DNA from: Trabulsiella guamensis ATCC 49490
GTDB lineage: Bacteria > Pseudomonadota > Gammaproteobacteria > Enterobacterales > Enterobacteriaceae
Assembly: GCF_000734965.1 (NCBI RefSeq)
Contig: NZ_JMTB01000074.1
Coordinates: 1 to 64,000, forward strand
DNA: 64,000 nucleotides
Direction of reading: 5' to 3'
The notes beneath the pieces were generated by a model. The model was not told where the DNA came from and made no database searches. It worked only from the letters and a program-made list of their open reading frames with translations. Made by a program: the position numbers and the translations under genes. Shown here piece after piece: positions 42,332 to 53,449 of the stretch (positions are counted from its first letter, which is position 1; the number at the start of each line of letters is the position of its first letter).

Positions 42332-43309
42332 TTATTGCGCCTGCCAGAGAATGACAGCCGCCGTTACCAACAAGTTGATCAGCGTCAGCGGCAGGCAGAC
42401 TTTCCAGCCGAAGGACATTACCTGGTCATAACGCGGACGCGGCAATGATGCGCGGATCAAAATGAACATCATCATGAAGAATGCGGTTTTCAGCGCAAAC
42501 CAGATGAACGGAGGTAAGAACGGACCATTCCAGCCGCCGAAGAACAGCGTGACGATCAGTGCGGACACGGTGACGATGCCGATATATTCACCCACGAAGA
42601 ACAGACCGAACTTCATGCCGGAATATTCAATGTGGTAACCGTCCGCCAGCTCCTGCTCGGCTTCCGGCTGATCAAACGGGTGACGGTGACATACTGCCAC
42701 ACCCGCGATAGCGAAAGTCACAAAGCCAAAGAACTGCGGGATGATGTTCCACAGGTGCGCCTGGTTATTGACGATATCAGTCATATTGAATGACCCCGCC
42801 TGCGCCACCACGCCCATCAGTGACAGACCGAGGAACACTTCATAGCTCAGCGTCTGCGCAGAAGCACGCATCGCGCCCAGCAGCGAGTATTTGTTGTTAC
42901 TCGACCAGCCGGCAAACAGCACAGCGTACACCGCCAGGCCTGCCATCATCAGGAAGAACAGGATACCGATGTTGAGATCAGCCACTACCCAGCTCGGGCT
43001 GACCGGAACAATCGCAAAGGCCAGCAGCAGTGAGGTGAAGGCAATCATCGGCGCCAGCGTGAAGATCACGCGGTCCGAGAAGCGCGGCGTCCAGTCCTCT
43101 TTGAAGAACATCTTGATCATGTCCGCCACCAGCTGGAGTGAACCACCCCAGCCAACACGGTTCGGTCCATAACGGTTCTGGAACAGGCCGAGCAAACGAC
43201 GCTCGCCGAAGCTCATGAACGCGCCGCAGGTAACCACCACCAGCAGAATGACAACCGCTTTCAGGACGCTTAACAGAATGTCGATAACATCCGGTGTTAA
43301 CCAACTCAT
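42332..43309 (-). CDS. nuoH: NADH-quinone oxidoreductase subunit H
   Basis: The membrane subunit that forms much of the quinone access channel. It has 325 residues and about eight helices. Conserved segments are [32 protein letters not shown] and the acidic loop [22 protein letters not shown]. The start overlaps the nuoG stop by four bases. Confidence 0.98.
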   Translation of the reverse strand: MSWLTPDVIDILLSVLKAVVILLVVVTCGAFMSFGERRLLGLFQNRYGPNRVGWGGSLQLVADMIKMFFKEDWTPRFSDRVIFTLAPMIAFTSLLLAFAIVPVSPSWVVADLNIGILFFLMMAGLAVYAVLFAGWSSNNKYSLLGAMRASAQTLSYEVFLGLSLMGVVAQAGSFNMTDIVNNQAHLWNIIPQFFGFVTFAIAGVAVCHRHPFDQPEAEQELADGYHIEYSGMKFGLFFVGEYIGIVTVSALIVTLFFGGWNGPFLPPFIWFALKTAFFMMMFILIRASLPRPRYDQVMSFGWKVCLPLTLINLLVTAAVILWQAQ

Positions 43310-46032
43310 GCTTTGGCCTCCTGCAGATTGTCAATTCGCGCCCCGGTCAGTACCGGCGCAATGCCCGGCATGCCCATCGGTAATCCTACCTGCCCTGCCG
43401 TCAGCCCTTCGGAAAGGACGACCGGCAGACGAATAGTCTGACCTTCATAGCTGAAAGCTACGGTCGCGCCCGAGTTCACGCCCAGTTTCGCGGCATCAGC
43501 CGGGTTGAGCTTGATGTACGGCTGCGGCATGCGGCTCTGGAAGACCGGTGAGCGCTGCGACAGTTCATCGCTGCCGAACAGATGGTAGTACGGCGCGATA
43601 CGCCATTTACCCTCTTCCGCCTGGAAGCCCGCCGGTACGGTGGTGAAGTAATCAAGTCCGGTGTCGGAGGCTTCGATCAGACGCACGCCCGGATCGCCAT
43701 GACGCAATTTGCCGCCCACCTCGTCCTGGAATTTGTTCCAGGCTTGCGGGGAGTTCCAGCCCGGCGCCCAGGCGAACGGAATTTGCGAACGCGGTGCAGA
43801 TGGCTGGTTGTTCCCTTCCATTGAGAAGGCGAACATGGTGTCTTTATCCTGCGGCTGACGCGGTTCGTGAACGCTGATGTTCGCACGCATCGCCGTACGA
43901 CCGCTGTAACGGTGCGGTTCACGCGCAAGTTTCTGACCGCGAATACGGAAGGTGGCGTCTGGCGCAGCATCTTTGATACCGGCGAACTGCGGCAGTTTTT
44001 CAATGACTGCGTCGATCACGTGGTCAAGCTGCGTCCAGTCGACTTCGCGGTTTTCCACCGTGCTGTGCAGCGAATGCAGCCAGCGCCAGCTTTCCAGCAT
44101 CACGTTGCTGTTGTCGTAGTACGCCGGGTCATACACCTGGAAGAAGCGCTGTGCGCGGCCTTCGTTGTTGATGACCGTACCGTCGCTTTCGGCAAAGCTC
44201 GCGGCGGAAAGCACCAGATGCGCTTTTTCCATGATCGCGGTGCGCTGATGGTCAACCACCATCACCAACGGCGCTTTCGCCAGCGCAGCGTCAACGCGCG
44301 CAGCAGAAGCGTGGCGGTGGAGATCATTTTCCAGCACGATAACCGCGTCGGCAGCGCCGCTTTCCAGTTCATCAAGCGCAGCTTCCAGCGAGCCACCGTC
44401 CATCATGCCGAGACCGACGCTGTTAACCGCACGGGCAACCATCGTCACACCGACGTCGGCGCCACGGCCTTTCAGCGCTTTGGCAACGTTCGCTGCCGCC
44501 TGAAGCATTTCCGCGCTTCCGGCGTTCGTCCCGGAGATAATCAGTGGTTTTTTCGCGCCCGCCAGTGCCTGAACGATAACGTCCACTTTGCCTTTTAGAT
44601 CATTGCTCAGACCGTCGACCGCCGGTGCGCTGTTGTCCAGTGCGTGGGCGATAGCGAAACCTAAGCGCGCCTGATCTTCGACCGGCGCGCGGTAGGTCCA
44701 CGCAGCGATGTCGTCCAGACGGGTGTTATCAACGTTAGTGACAAACAGCGGATGTTTCGCACGCTGACCGATGTTAAGGATGGCCGCAATCTGCCAGTCA
44801 GCCACTTTTTGTGCCGCTGCCATTTCGCGCGCTTTGCCTTTCACCGCCTGGCGCACCGCCAGCGCAACGCGTGCGCCGGTCTGGGTGATGTCTTCGCCAA
44901 GCACCAGCACTGCATCGTAAGATTCAATCTCACGCAGCGACGGTGTATGAACGCCCGATTCGCGCAGCACTTTCAGCATCAGTTGCAGACGCGCCTGTTC
45001 ACCTTTGGCGATACCGGTATAGAAGTTCTCCGCCCCAACCAGCTCACGCAATGCGAAGTTGCTTTCGATGCTGGCGCGCGGGGAGCCGATACCGATCACT
45101 TTCTTCGACTGACGCAGAATGTCTGCCGCGCCCTGCATCGCCTGTTCGGCGTTGAGGGTGATCAGATCATCGCCACGACGCTGCACCGGCTGACGCGGAC
45201 GGTCTTTCAGGTTCACATAGCCGTAGCCAAAACGACCGCGGTCGCAGAGGAAGTAGTGGTTAACGGTACCGTTGTAACGGTTTTCGATGCGACGCAGTTC
45301 GCCGTAACGTTCACCCGGGCTGGTGTTACAGCCGATGGAGCACTGCTGGCAGATGCTTGGCGCAAACTGCATGTCCCATTTACGGTTGTAACGCTCGGAG
45401 TGCGTTTTATCGGTGAAGACGCCGGTCGGGCAGATTTCCACCAGGTTGCCTGAGAATTCGCTTTCCAGCGTACCGTCTTCCGGACGACCAAAGTAGACGT
45501 TGTCATGCGCGCCATAAACGCCCAGATCGCTGCCGTCCGCGTAATCTTTGTAGTAACGCACACAGCGGTAGCAGGCGATGCAACGGTTCATTTCGTGCGA
45601 AATGAACGGCCCCAAATCCTGATTGCGGTGGGTACGTTTGGTGAAACGGTAGCGACGGAAGCTGTGACCAGTCATGACGGTCATATCCTGCAGGTGGCAG
45701 TTGCCGCCCTCTTCACAGACCGGGCAATCGTGCGGGTGGTTGGTCATCAACCACTCGACCACGCTCTCGCGGAACTGTTTCGCTTCGTCGTCATCAATAG
45801 AGATAAAAGTGCCGTCAGATGCCGGTGTCATACAGGACATCACCAGGCGGCCACGCGTGTCTTCCGCGTTTTGATATTGCTTCACCGCACACTGGCGGCA
45901 AGCCCCAACGCTTCCCAGCGCCGGATGCCAGCAAAAGTAAGGAATATCAAGGCCAAGCGAGAGACAAGCCTGTAGCAGGTTGTCCGCCCCGTTCACCTCA
46001 TATTCTTTGCCGTCTACATGGATCGTAGCCAT
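43306..46032 (-). CDS. nuoG: NADH-quinone oxidoreductase subunit G
   Basis: The large iron-sulfur subunit of the peripheral arm. It has 908 residues, as in E. coli. N-terminal clusters are visible in order: 2Fe-2S N1b ([17 protein letters not shown]), His-ligated N5 ([12 protein letters not shown]), N4 (CIACYRC with ICPTG) and N7 (CQQCSIGC), followed by a molybdopterin oxidoreductase-like domain with no cofactor. I chose the second of two nearby ATGs (46032, [10 protein letters not shown]), which matches the family; the first, at 46038, has its GGAAG almost touching it. Confidence 0.97.
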   Translation of the reverse strand: MATIHVDGKEYEVNGADNLLQACLSLGLDIPYFCWHPALGSVGACRQCAVKQYQNAEDTRGRLVMSCMTPASDGTFISIDDDEAKQFRESVVEWLMTNHPHDCPVCEEGGNCHLQDMTVMTGHSFRRYRFTKRTHRNQDLGPFISHEMNRCIACYRCVRYYKDYADGSDLGVYGAHDNVYFGRPEDGTLESEFSGNLVEICPTGVFTDKTHSERYNRKWDMQFAPSICQQCSIGCNTSPGERYGELRRIENRYNGTVNHYFLCDRGRFGYGYVNLKDRPRQPVQRRGDDLITLNAEQAMQGAADILRQSKKVIGIGSPRASIESNFALRELVGAENFYTGIAKGEQARLQLMLKVLRESGVHTPSLREIESYDAVLVLGEDITQTGARVALAVRQAVKGKAREMAAAQKVADWQIAAILNIGQRAKHPLFVTNVDNTRLDDIAAWTYRAPVEDQARLGFAIAHALDNSAPAVDGLSNDLKGKVDVIVQALAGAKKPLIISGTNAGSAEMLQAAANVAKALKGRGADVGVTMVARAVNSVGLGMMDGGSLEAALDELESGAADAVIVLENDLHRHASAARVDAALAKAPLVMVVDHQRTAIMEKAHLVLSAASFAESDGTVINNEGRAQRFFQVYDPAYYDNSNVMLESWRWLHSLHSTVENREVDWTQLDHVIDAVIEKLPQFAGIKDAAPDATFRIRGQKLAREPHRYSGRTAMRANISVHEPRQPQDKDTMFAFSMEGNNQPSAPRSQIPFAWAPGWNSPQAWNKFQDEVGGKLRHGDPGVRLIEASDTGLDYFTTVPAGFQAEEGKWRIAPYYHLFGSDELSQRSPVFQSRMPQPYIKLNPADAAKLGVNSGATVAFSYEGQTIRLPVVLSEGLTAGQVGLPMGMPGIAPVLTGARIDNLQEAKA

Positions 46033-46063
46033 TAGCATGCTTCCAAAATTAATAAAGCTTTGA

Positions 46064-47401
46064 TTACCAGCGCGTCTTCAGCAGGTTCGGCTGGATCCCG
46101 TCAATCAGATGGGTATTGCTGAACTGCTGCCTGATGCCTGCTTCGAATTCGTCACGGAAATATTTGATAGCACTCTGCAACGGCTCAACCGCACCTGGCG
46201 CATGCGCACAGAAGGTTTTGCCCGGGCCGAGGAAGCGGCACAGTTGCTCAAGCGTTTCGATATCACCCGGCTGGCCTTCACCACGTTCGATAGCACGCAG
46301 GATCTTCACGCTCCACGGCAGGCCATCACGGCACGGCGTACACCAGCCACAGGACTCGCGTGCGAAGAACTCTTCCAGGTTGCGCACCAACGACACCATG
46401 TTGATCTCGTGGTCAACGGCCATCGCCAGCGCCGTACCCAGACGGCTGCCCGCTTTACCAATGCTTTCAAACTCCATTGGCAGGTCGAGGTGCGCCTCTG
46501 TCAGGAAGTCAGTTCCCGCGCCACCTGGCTGCCAGGCTTTAAATTTGAGGCCGTCACGCATGCCGCCCGCGTAGTCTTCGAGAATTTCACGCGCGGTGGT
46601 GCCAAACGGCAGTTCCCAGACACCCGGATTTTTCACGCGACCGGAGAAGCCCATCAGCTTGGTGCCAGCATCTTTGCTCTTCGAGATGTTCTGATACCAT
46701 TCGACGCCGTTTTCCAGAATCGCCGGGACGTTACACAGCGTTTCAACGTTATTGACGCAGGTCGGCTTGCCCCATACGCCGGAGCTGGCCGGGAACGGCG
46801 GCTTAGAGCGTGGGTTTGCGCGACGACCTTCGAGGGAGTTAATCAGCGCAGTCTCTTCACCGCAGATATAACGCCCTGCCCCGGTGTGCACGAACAGTTC
46901 GAAGTCGAACCCGGTGCCGAGAATGTTTTTGCCAAGCAGACCCGCTTCGGTGGCTTCGGCAATCGCACGACGCAGGTTTGCCGCCGCTTCGATGTACTCG
47001 CCGCGCAGGAAGATGTAGCCACGGTACGCTTTCAGCGCAAAGGCGGAGATCAGCATGCCTTCCACCAGCAGGTGCGGCAGTTGCTCCATCAGCAGGCGGT
47101 CTTTATAGGTGCCCGGTTCCATTTCATCGGCATTACACAGCAGGTAACGGATGTTCATGGATTCGTCTTTCGGCATCAGGCTCCACTTAAGACCGGTGGA
47201 AAAACCCGCGCCGCCACGCCCTTTCAGGCCAGCGTCTTTTACCGCGTTGACGATCTCGTCCGGCGCCATACCTGCGAGCGCTTTACGCGCGCCGGCATAG
47301 CCGTTTTTGCTCTGATACTCATCCAGCCATACCGGCTGTTTGTCATCGCGCAGACGCCATGTCAGCGGATGCGTTTCAGGAGTCAAAATAATGTTTTTCA
47401 T
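46064..47401 (-). CDS. nuoF: NADH-quinone oxidoreductase subunit F
   Basis: The NADH-oxidising, FMN-binding subunit. It has 445 residues, as in E. coli. Motifs: NADH/FMN-binding [16 protein letters not shown] near residue 60, [19 protein letters not shown], and the N3 cluster cysteines in [12 protein letters not shown] plus [14 protein letters not shown]. It shares one base with nuoE. A long open frame on the opposite strand (446 codons) is a composition artefact. Confidence 0.98.
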   Translation of the reverse strand: MKNIILTPETHPLTWRLRDDKQPVWLDEYQSKNGYAGARKALAGMAPDEIVNAVKDAGLKGRGGAGFSTGLKWSLMPKDESMNIRYLLCNADEMEPGTYKDRLLMEQLPHLLVEGMLISAFALKAYRGYIFLRGEYIEAAANLRRAIAEATEAGLLGKNILGTGFDFELFVHTGAGRYICGEETALINSLEGRRANPRSKPPFPASSGVWGKPTCVNNVETLCNVPAILENGVEWYQNISKSKDAGTKLMGFSGRVKNPGVWELPFGTTAREILEDYAGGMRDGLKFKAWQPGGAGTDFLTEAHLDLPMEFESIGKAGSRLGTALAMAVDHEINMVSLVRNLEEFFARESCGWCTPCRDGLPWSVKILRAIERGEGQPGDIETLEQLCRFLGPGKTFCAHAPGAVEPLQSAIKYFRDEFEAGIRQQFSNTHLIDGIQPNLLKTRW

Positions 47402-47901
47402 TATTTATACCGCTCCAGCAAGTCAGGGATGGCGTCCGGCGTCAGATGACTGTGCGTATCGTCGTCAATCATCATGGTCGGCCCTTTGTCGCAGTTACCC
47501 AGACAGCAGGTCGGCAGCAGGGTAAAGCGGCCATCAAAGGTGGTCTGGCCCGGGGTAATCTTCAGGTGTCGTTCAATAGCTGACTGAATGCCCTGATAAC
47601 CCGTGATGTGGCACACTACACTGTCGCAATAGCGGATCACGTGACGACCCACCGGCTGACGGAAGATCTGGCTATAGAACGTCGCAACGCCTTCTACGTC
47701 GCTGGCCGGGATATCCAGCACCTCAGCAATCGCATAGATTGCGCCGTCTGGCACCCAACCACGCTGTTTCTGAACAATTTTCAGCGCTTCAATGGACGCC
47801 GCACGCGGGTCTTCGTAGTGGTGCTTCTCGTGCTCAATGGCCTCACGCTCTGCCGCACTCAGCTCAAAAGCCTCGGTTTGTGGTTGTTGATTCTCGTGCA
47901 T
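47401..47901 (-). CDS. nuoE: NADH-quinone oxidoreductase subunit E
   Basis: The 2Fe-2S (N1a) thioredoxin-like subunit that pairs with NuoF. It has 166 residues, as in E. coli. Cluster cysteines are in RYCDSVVC and [14 protein letters not shown]. It lies two bases after nuoCD and overlaps nuoF by one base. Confidence 0.98.
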   Translation of the reverse strand: MHENQQPQTEAFELSAAEREAIEHEKHHYEDPRAASIEALKIVQKQRGWVPDGAIYAIAEVLDIPASDVEGVATFYSQIFRQPVGRHVIRYCDSVVCHITGYQGIQSAIERHLKITPGQTTFDGRFTLLPTCCLGNCDKGPTMMIDDDTHSHLTPDAIPDLLERYK

Positions 47902-47903
47902 AA

Positions 47904-49709
47904 TTAGCGGTCCACATCTGACATAACAAAATCGATACTACCCAGATAGACAATTAAGTCAGAAACCAGACTGCCGCGGATCGCCGCCGGAATTTGCTGC
48001 AGGTGCGCAAAACTTGGCGTACGGATACGGGTGCGGTAGCTCATGGTGCTGCCGTCGCTGGTCAGGTAGTAACTGTTAATACCCTTGGTTGCCTCCACCA
48101 TCTGGAAGGATTCGTTGGCCGGCATCACCGGACCCCACGAGACCTGCAGGAAGTGGGTAATCAGGGTTTCGATATGTTGCAGCGTGCGCTCTTTCGGCGG
48201 CGGCGTTGTCAGCGGGTGATCCGCTTTGAACGGGCCTTCCGGCATGTTATCGAGGCACTGCTGAAGAATGCGCAGGCTCTGGCGCAGCTCTTCGACTTTC
48301 AGCATCACGCGGGTATAGCAGTCGGAAATACCACCGCCCACCGGGACTTCAAAATCGAAGTTCTCGTAACCTGAGTATGGACGCCATTTACGTACGTCGA
48401 AACCAATCCCGGTCGCCCGCAGGCCAGCCCCTGTGGTGCCCCACTCCAGTGCTTCTTTCGCGTTATACGCGGCAACGCCCTGAGAACGCCCCTTAAGGAT
48501 GGTGTTGCGCAGCGCGGCTTTCTCATAGGAATCCAGGCGCTTCGGCATCCACTCAAGGAATTCACGCAGCAGACGGTCCCAACCGCGCGGCAGGTCGTGC
48601 GCAACGCCGCCGATACGGAACCACGCCGGGTGCATACGGAAGCCGGTGATCGCTTCGACCAGATCATAAATCTTCTGGCGATCAGTAAAGGCGAAGAACA
48701 CCGGCGTCATCGCCCCGACGTCCTGAATGAACGTGGAGATATACAGCAGGTGGCTGTTGATGCGGAACAACTCAGAGAGCATGACGCGGATAACGTTAAC
48801 GCGATCCGGAACAGTGATCCCCGCCAGTTTTTCTACAGCCAGCACGTACGGCATTTCGTTGACGCAGCCGCCGAGATATTCGATACGGTCGGTGTACGGA
48901 ATGTAGCTGTGCCAGGACTGACGTTCGCCCATCTTCTCGGCGCCACGGTGGTGATAACCGATGTCCGGAACGCAATCGACGATCTCTTCGCCATCAAGCT
49001 GCAGAATGATACGGAATGCACCATGCGCAGACGGGTGGTTCGGGCCGAGGTTGAGGAACATGAAGTCCTCGTTTTCGGTGCCACGCTTCATCCCCCACTC
49101 TTCCGGTTTGAAGGTCAGGGCTTCCATTTCTAGATCCTGCTTGGCTTTCGTCAGCTCAAACGGATCGAATTCGGTGGCGCGAGCCGGGTAATCTTTACGC
49201 AGCGGATGCCCTTCCCAGGTCAGCGGCATCATGATGCGGCGCAGATTCGGGTGGCCTTCAAAGGTGATGCCGAACATCTCCCAGGTTTCCCGCTCGTACC
49301 AGTTGGCGTTCGGGAAAAGTTTGGTGAAAGTGGGCACATGCAGATCGTTTTCAGATAGCGCCACCTTGAGCATGATGTCGCGGTTGCGGTCTACTGAAAT
49401 CAGATGATAGAAAACGGAGAAATCCGCGGCAGGTAAACCTTCGCGGTGAGTACGCAGACGTTCGTCCATGCCGTGTAAGTCAAACAGCATGACGTAAGGT
49501 TTCGGCAGTTTCCTGAGGAAATCGCCCACTTCCAGCAGCTGTTCGCGTTTCACCCAGACAACGGGTACCCCGGTGCGGGTTGGCTGAACAGTAAAGGCAT
49601 CCGGCCCAAAACGGTTGCGCAGTTCGCCGATGACAGGATCGTCAAGGTGATCCTGAGTTTGCCAGCCGGCAGCATCATGCGCGGTTAAATCGGTCATATT
49701 GTTCACCAT
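47904..49709 (-). CDS. nuoC: NADH-quinone oxidoreductase fused subunit C/D
   Basis: A natural fusion of NuoC and NuoD, typical of enterobacteria, forming part of the quinone site next to NuoB. It has 601 residues, against 596-600 in E. coli depending on start. The NuoC part ends near [19 protein letters not shown] (about 190), and the NuoD part includes [14 protein letters not shown] (conserved His), [12 protein letters not shown] and the C-terminal [12 protein letters not shown]. Two ATGs are four codons apart (MVNNM); both are plausible. Confidence 0.98.
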   Translation of the reverse strand: MVNNMTDLTAHDAAGWQTQDHLDDPVIGELRNRFGPDAFTVQPTRTGVPVVWVKREQLLEVGDFLRKLPKPYVMLFDLHGMDERLRTHREGLPAADFSVFYHLISVDRNRDIMLKVALSENDLHVPTFTKLFPNANWYERETWEMFGITFEGHPNLRRIMMPLTWEGHPLRKDYPARATEFDPFELTKAKQDLEMEALTFKPEEWGMKRGTENEDFMFLNLGPNHPSAHGAFRIILQLDGEEIVDCVPDIGYHHRGAEKMGERQSWHSYIPYTDRIEYLGGCVNEMPYVLAVEKLAGITVPDRVNVIRVMLSELFRINSHLLYISTFIQDVGAMTPVFFAFTDRQKIYDLVEAITGFRMHPAWFRIGGVAHDLPRGWDRLLREFLEWMPKRLDSYEKAALRNTILKGRSQGVAAYNAKEALEWGTTGAGLRATGIGFDVRKWRPYSGYENFDFEVPVGGGISDCYTRVMLKVEELRQSLRILQQCLDNMPEGPFKADHPLTTPPPKERTLQHIETLITHFLQVSWGPVMPANESFQMVEATKGINSYYLTSDGSTMSYRTRIRTPSFAHLQQIPAAIRGSLVSDLIVYLGSIDFVMSDVDR

Positions 49710-49798
49710 TGCAAAAGGTCCGTGGTGACTGTCGAGCGTGGCTTCGCGTTATTTATTGTGATCTGCGAAGGGGAAATCCACAGCCCGCAGGCGCAAGT

Positions 49799-50473
49799 TT
49801 AAATCTCGTCGGGTGTGCGCAGATTCGTGACAGCAATGCGTTCGCCGCGTTTACGCTCGCGTTCGGACTGCATGTTAGCGCGATAAACCCCCTGATCACC
49901 CACCACCCATGAGAGCGGACGACGCTCTTTGCCGATGGATTCCTGCAGCAGCATCAGCGCTTGCATGTAGGCCTCCGGACGTGGCGGGCAGCCAGGAATG
50001 TACACATCAACCGGGATAAACTTGTCAACGCCCTGCACAACAGAGTAGATGTCGTACATCCCGCCAGAGTTCGCGCAGGCACCCATGGAAATCACCCATT
50101 TCGGCTCGAGCATCTGGTCATAGAGGCGTTGAATGACCGGGGCCATTTTGGTGAAGCAGGTCCCGGCGACAACCATCAGGTCAGCCTGACGCGGAGAAGC
50201 ACGCAGTACCTCGGCGCCAAAACGCGCAACGTCATGCACAGCAGTGAATGACGTCACCATTTCAACGTAGCAGCAGGACAGGCCAAAGTTATACGGCCAG
50301 ATTGAGTTCTTGCGGCCCCAGTTAACCATGTCGTGCAGGGCGTGTTCGAGTTTCCCCATGTACACGCTCTTGTTGACTTCTTGCTCCAGGGGGTCGGTTA
50401 CGATCTCCTGTTTTTGCAGGGGGTAACGGTCGTTCTCACCGTTAGGATCTATGCGGGTGAGCGTATAATCCAT
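49799..50473 (-). CDS. nuoB: NADH-quinone oxidoreductase subunit B
   Basis: Holds the terminal cluster N2 that reduces quinone. Ligands are the paired cysteines in [17 protein letters not shown] and [10 protein letters not shown]. It has 224 residues, four more than E. coli. The extra residues lie just before MVNWGRKNS, where this protein reads [13 protein letters not shown] against GKLNDMVNW in E. coli as I remember it. The cluster region is otherwise conserved, so the protein should be active. An 89-base gap separates it from nuoCD. Confidence 0.97.
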   Translation of the reverse strand: MDYTLTRIDPNGENDRYPLQKQEIVTDPLEQEVNKSVYMGKLEHALHDMVNWGRKNSIWPYNFGLSCCYVEMVTSFTAVHDVARFGAEVLRASPRQADLMVVAGTCFTKMAPVIQRLYDQMLEPKWVISMGACANSGGMYDIYSVVQGVDKFIPVDVYIPGCPPRPEAYMQALMLLQESIGKERRPLSWVVGDQGVYRANMQSERERKRGERIAVTNLRTPDEI

Positions 50474-50488
50474 CTTATTGCCTCGCTT

Positions 50489-50935
50489 TTACTGCGTATG
50501 ACGGTTAGTGGCGCTTTCTGTTTCCGGATTTACCAGCGTGCGACGTGAACGAGCAGGCGTCCAGTCCAGCGCGCCGATACGTACGAGGTAAACCAGACCA
50601 GCCAGCAGCACTAAAATGAAAATGGCGGCTTCAACAAAGCCTACCCAGCCGCTTTCACGGATGGAGGTTGACCATGCGTACAGATACAGGGCTTCAACGT
50701 CGAAGATGACGAAGAACATGGCAACGAGGTAGAACTTTGCAGAGAGGCGTAAGCGGGCAGAACCTACAGAGTCGATACCCGATTCAAAGGGGGTGTTTTT
50801 ACTACGCGCGCGTGCGCGACCACCAAGATACCAACCACCAATCAGCATGAAACAACAAAGGCCAATGGCGATGATGAGAAATATAGCGAATGCCCAGTGA
50901 TGAGCGATGACTTCAGTGGATGTTGACATACGCAT
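50489..50935 (-). CDS. nuoA: NADH-quinone oxidoreductase subunit A
   Basis: A 148-residue, three-helix membrane subunit (E. coli 147). Conserved segments are [40 protein letters not shown], here read as separate pieces: the PFESG loop and the FDVEA acidic helix that shapes the quinone tunnel. It is the first gene of the nuo operon, 15 bases before nuoB; transcription begins in the long upstream gap. Confidence 0.97.
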   Translation of the reverse strand: MRMSTSTEVIAHHWAFAIFLIIAIGLCCFMLIGGWYLGGRARARSKNTPFESGIDSVGSARLRLSAKFYLVAMFFVIFDVEALYLYAWSTSIRESGWVGFVEAAIFILVLLAGLVYLVRIGALDWTPARSRRTLVNPETESATNRHTQ

Positions 50936-51562
50936 TGCTTAACCAAAGTGGTGACGTCAAAAACGCTGCTCTTGCTGGCAGATGAACGCCACATCGATTC
51001 ATGGGGAGGAACAAAAAACCCAACTAAGATGCCTGCAGTGATTCTCAGGCCGCTAAACGCTGGAGTTTTTTACTCCTTTCTATAACCTTTTGTCAACTTT
51101 AACAAAAGTATCCTCACATTAATTTACACGAGACCCATTTCATTAACATTTAATGCGATTTTGTGTAAAAGACCAGAATCGCTATCAGAATTTCCTGTTG
51201 TTGAATCGTGTCCGTCCCAAGTGTAAACGAGAATTACCCGCCTATTTTGACAGGATTTCTTCGTGATTCCTCCCCCTAATGAGGAGTATTTTCTTGATCT
51301 GTGACACGGTTTTGTTAATTGCCTAATAAAAACAGCAACAATCCCACCGTTTTTTTAACATTAGCAGTTCATACAGAGATGGTGAAATAAAGAAGCGTAA
51401 AGAGTGAGAATGGAGAGTTAACCTGCTGAAACGCCTTAACAAAGCACCAGAGCGCGGAAGAGGCGTCAGAGAGCCATGCAAAAAATTGGCCACAGTGCAA
51501 AAAATGCAAAACTGTGGCGCATTTCTGGAATTACAATTTGTTACCAGAATGAAGCTAAACGA
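50936..51562. promoter_or_regulatory. nuo promoter region and lrhA 3' region
   Basis: A 627-base AT-rich gap. The half near nuoA must contain the nuo promoter. I see TTAA-type half-sites (for example TTAACATTTAATG near 51140 and GTTAATTGCC near 51314) that could bind ArcA, which represses nuo in E. coli, and a small palindrome CTTTTGT/ACAAAAG at 51087-51108. No open frame with family features is present. Individual sites are suggestions only. Confidence 0.5.
51489..51518. terminator. Hairpin downstream of lrhA, possible terminator
   Basis: GCCACAGT (51489-51496) and ACTGTGGC (51511-51518) form an eight-base-pair stem around an A-rich 14-base loop, 45 bases past the lrhA stop. On the minus strand it is followed by TTTTT within a few bases, which suits a terminator for lrhA. 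Confidence 0.6.
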
Positions 51563-52504
51563 TCACTCAAAACCCGGTTCAAGCGTACGGGTATCGTCTC
51601 CCCCTTCAGGGGTATACGTACCGTAGCGATACCAGGGATTATGCTGTTGGCTCAAAGACTGGAAGATGATGTCCACCAGTTCATTATGGCTGTGCAAATT
51701 ACGGCTCAGCAAATATTCGGTATCGGGTAACACGGGGAGCCCGTCAGTTTTACCTAATACGCGCAGTTCAGGACTCATCATTTCGACCGGACGCGCGGTG
51801 ACGCCCAGCCCCGCTTTCACCGCAGCGCGCACCGCTGCCAGCGTAGAGGCAACATAGGCCAGACGCCAGGGAATGTGCGCCGCATCCAGCGCCTCAAGAA
51901 TGAGATCACGAAACGGGCTAGGATCATCAAGCAGTACCAGCGGCACGGGTTCACCGGTTTGCATGACATATTCAGCAGCGCAATACCACAGCGTCGGTGA
52001 CGTACGCAGAATATGGCTGTCAAATGGCACCAGGCGGTGCGATGTCAACGCCAGATCCACATCGTTATTACGCAGCATATCTGCCATTTCCGCATGACGC
52101 TTTACGCGAACATCAAGCGCCAGCTTGGGGTAAACCGAACTAATTCGATTAAGTAAAAACGGCAGGATCGTATCGGCTGACTCATCAGATGCGCCAATCG
52201 TCAACGTGCCTTGTAAGTTGCTAAACATTAACGATGTGCATGCTTCGTCGTTAAAGCGAAGGATCTTCCTCGCGTATCCCAGAAGCTGAATGCCGTGCTC
52301 CGTCAGCAGCTTATTACGCCCATGGCGGGCGAAAAGCTCCTTCCCCACAAGTTGCTCCAGACGCTGCATCTGCTGGCTGACGGCGGACTGAGTACGACCT
52401 ACTGCAGACGCTGCAGCAGCGAAAGTATTCAGATCAGCGACCGCCACAAACGTTCTCAGCAGATCGAGGTCGAGATTCAGTATCGGACGATTTGCAGTTA
52501 TCAT
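51563..52504 (-). CDS. lrhA: LysR-type regulator LrhA
   Basis: A 313-residue LysR-type transcription factor (E. coli 312). The N-terminal helix-turn-helix is visible at about 10-70 ([36 protein letters not shown], given here as one recognisable domain), followed by an effector domain with [18 protein letters not shown]. LrhA represses flagellar master genes flhDC and type 1 fimbriae and affects RpoS translation. In E. coli it is itself controlled by RcsB, whose gene is at the left end of this window. The gene is transcribed away from alaA across a long AT-rich gap. Confidence 0.96.
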   Translation of the reverse strand: MITANRPILNLDLDLLRTFVAVADLNTFAAAASAVGRTQSAVSQQMQRLEQLVGKELFARHGRNKLLTEHGIQLLGYARKILRFNDEACTSLMFSNLQGTLTIGASDESADTILPFLLNRISSVYPKLALDVRVKRHAEMADMLRNNDVDLALTSHRLVPFDSHILRTSPTLWYCAAEYVMQTGEPVPLVLLDDPSPFRDLILEALDAAHIPWRLAYVASTLAAVRAAVKAGLGVTARPVEMMSPELRVLGKTDGLPVLPDTEYLLSRNLHSHNELVDIIFQSLSQQHNPWYRYGTYTPEGGDDTRTLEPGFE

Positions 52505-53449
52505 GATTCTTCACATACAGGTTGCTCGTGCGGACCTGCCCAGTTAATGCTGTGCTCAAAACTTCAGGCAATTCCATTTGAATCGCGTCGCCGACCGATG
52601 AAACTGGCCCGCCGACCGCCTGAAAAGAGCGTTATTGCATTGAATATGCCTGCCTGCTCTGGTGTGAACAGACCCCTTAGCTATTTTTTTGTTTCACAGT
52701 GGTTTTTGTAGTTCTTTAAGTTCCTTCATAATTGCATTTACCTTTTAGTAAACATGCAGGTTTCGCAAAAAATCCAGGCATGGTGCCATAAAGAGAAAAG
52801 AACTAATCCCCAGTTACAATCAAACAAAATACTATCAATAACAAAGAGTTATGTATGTTCACTTTCAGTTTCTACGTGGCGTAAAGCCATCAGACTGAAT
52901 AATTAACATCCGTATCCTAACCTAAAGACACTATATTTATAAGTGTATTGAGAAGATACTAACACAAATTTTCTTATAGTTTTCAAAGTTCTTTAATCTA
53001 AATAACCAGGCAAATCAACACGCAATGCATTTAATAAATGATGATTAATTGTTTAATTTTTTAATTATTAACATCACTTAACATTACCTTTACAGACAAT
53101 ATTTCAGCAATAACAGACAAAATGGCAATAAAGGTAATTATTCCCTTTTCCCATTTTACGCTTGCGGTCCCCATCCCGGCATAGAGTCTGATAGACGTCA
53201 TATTTTTTATTCAGCACATAATACAAATAAACTGCAAAGCATCAGCATGTTACGCCACACCTCAGGCGAAACTACACGACATATCGCCACGCATTCTTGC
53301 GATCACAGCAAAACAGAGCAGAATAGTTAACCATTTCTCGCAAAATCTTCGTCTGTTGACCCTTCAAAAAACCCCCTGCGGGGAGTACATTATTCCGTGC
53401 TGACTTCCACGGCAGGGAGTCACAATAATAGCTAAAAGGTCAACGATTC
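52505..53449. promoter_or_regulatory. Long AT-rich divergent region between lrhA and alaA
   Basis: A 945-base gap without a credible gene. From about 52680 to 53340 it is strongly AT-rich with many A/T runs, a composition favoured by H-NS. In E. coli lrhA has long leader transcripts and RcsB and LrhA control, so much of this may be lrhA promoter and leader. A small CCCC/GGGG hairpin at 53372-53383 lies in the alaA leader. No transcription start can be fixed by eye. Confidence 0.5.

Noticed and set aside
46109..47449. A 446-codon open frame on the plus strand opposite nuoF
   Set aside because: It mirrors nuoF in the codon-complement frame; nuoF has complete catalytic motifs and the antisense product resembles no family.
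52295..52711. A 138-codon frame on the plus strand at the lrhA start
   Set aside because: Half overlaps lrhA in antisense and half runs into AT-rich noncoding sequence; no recognisable domain.
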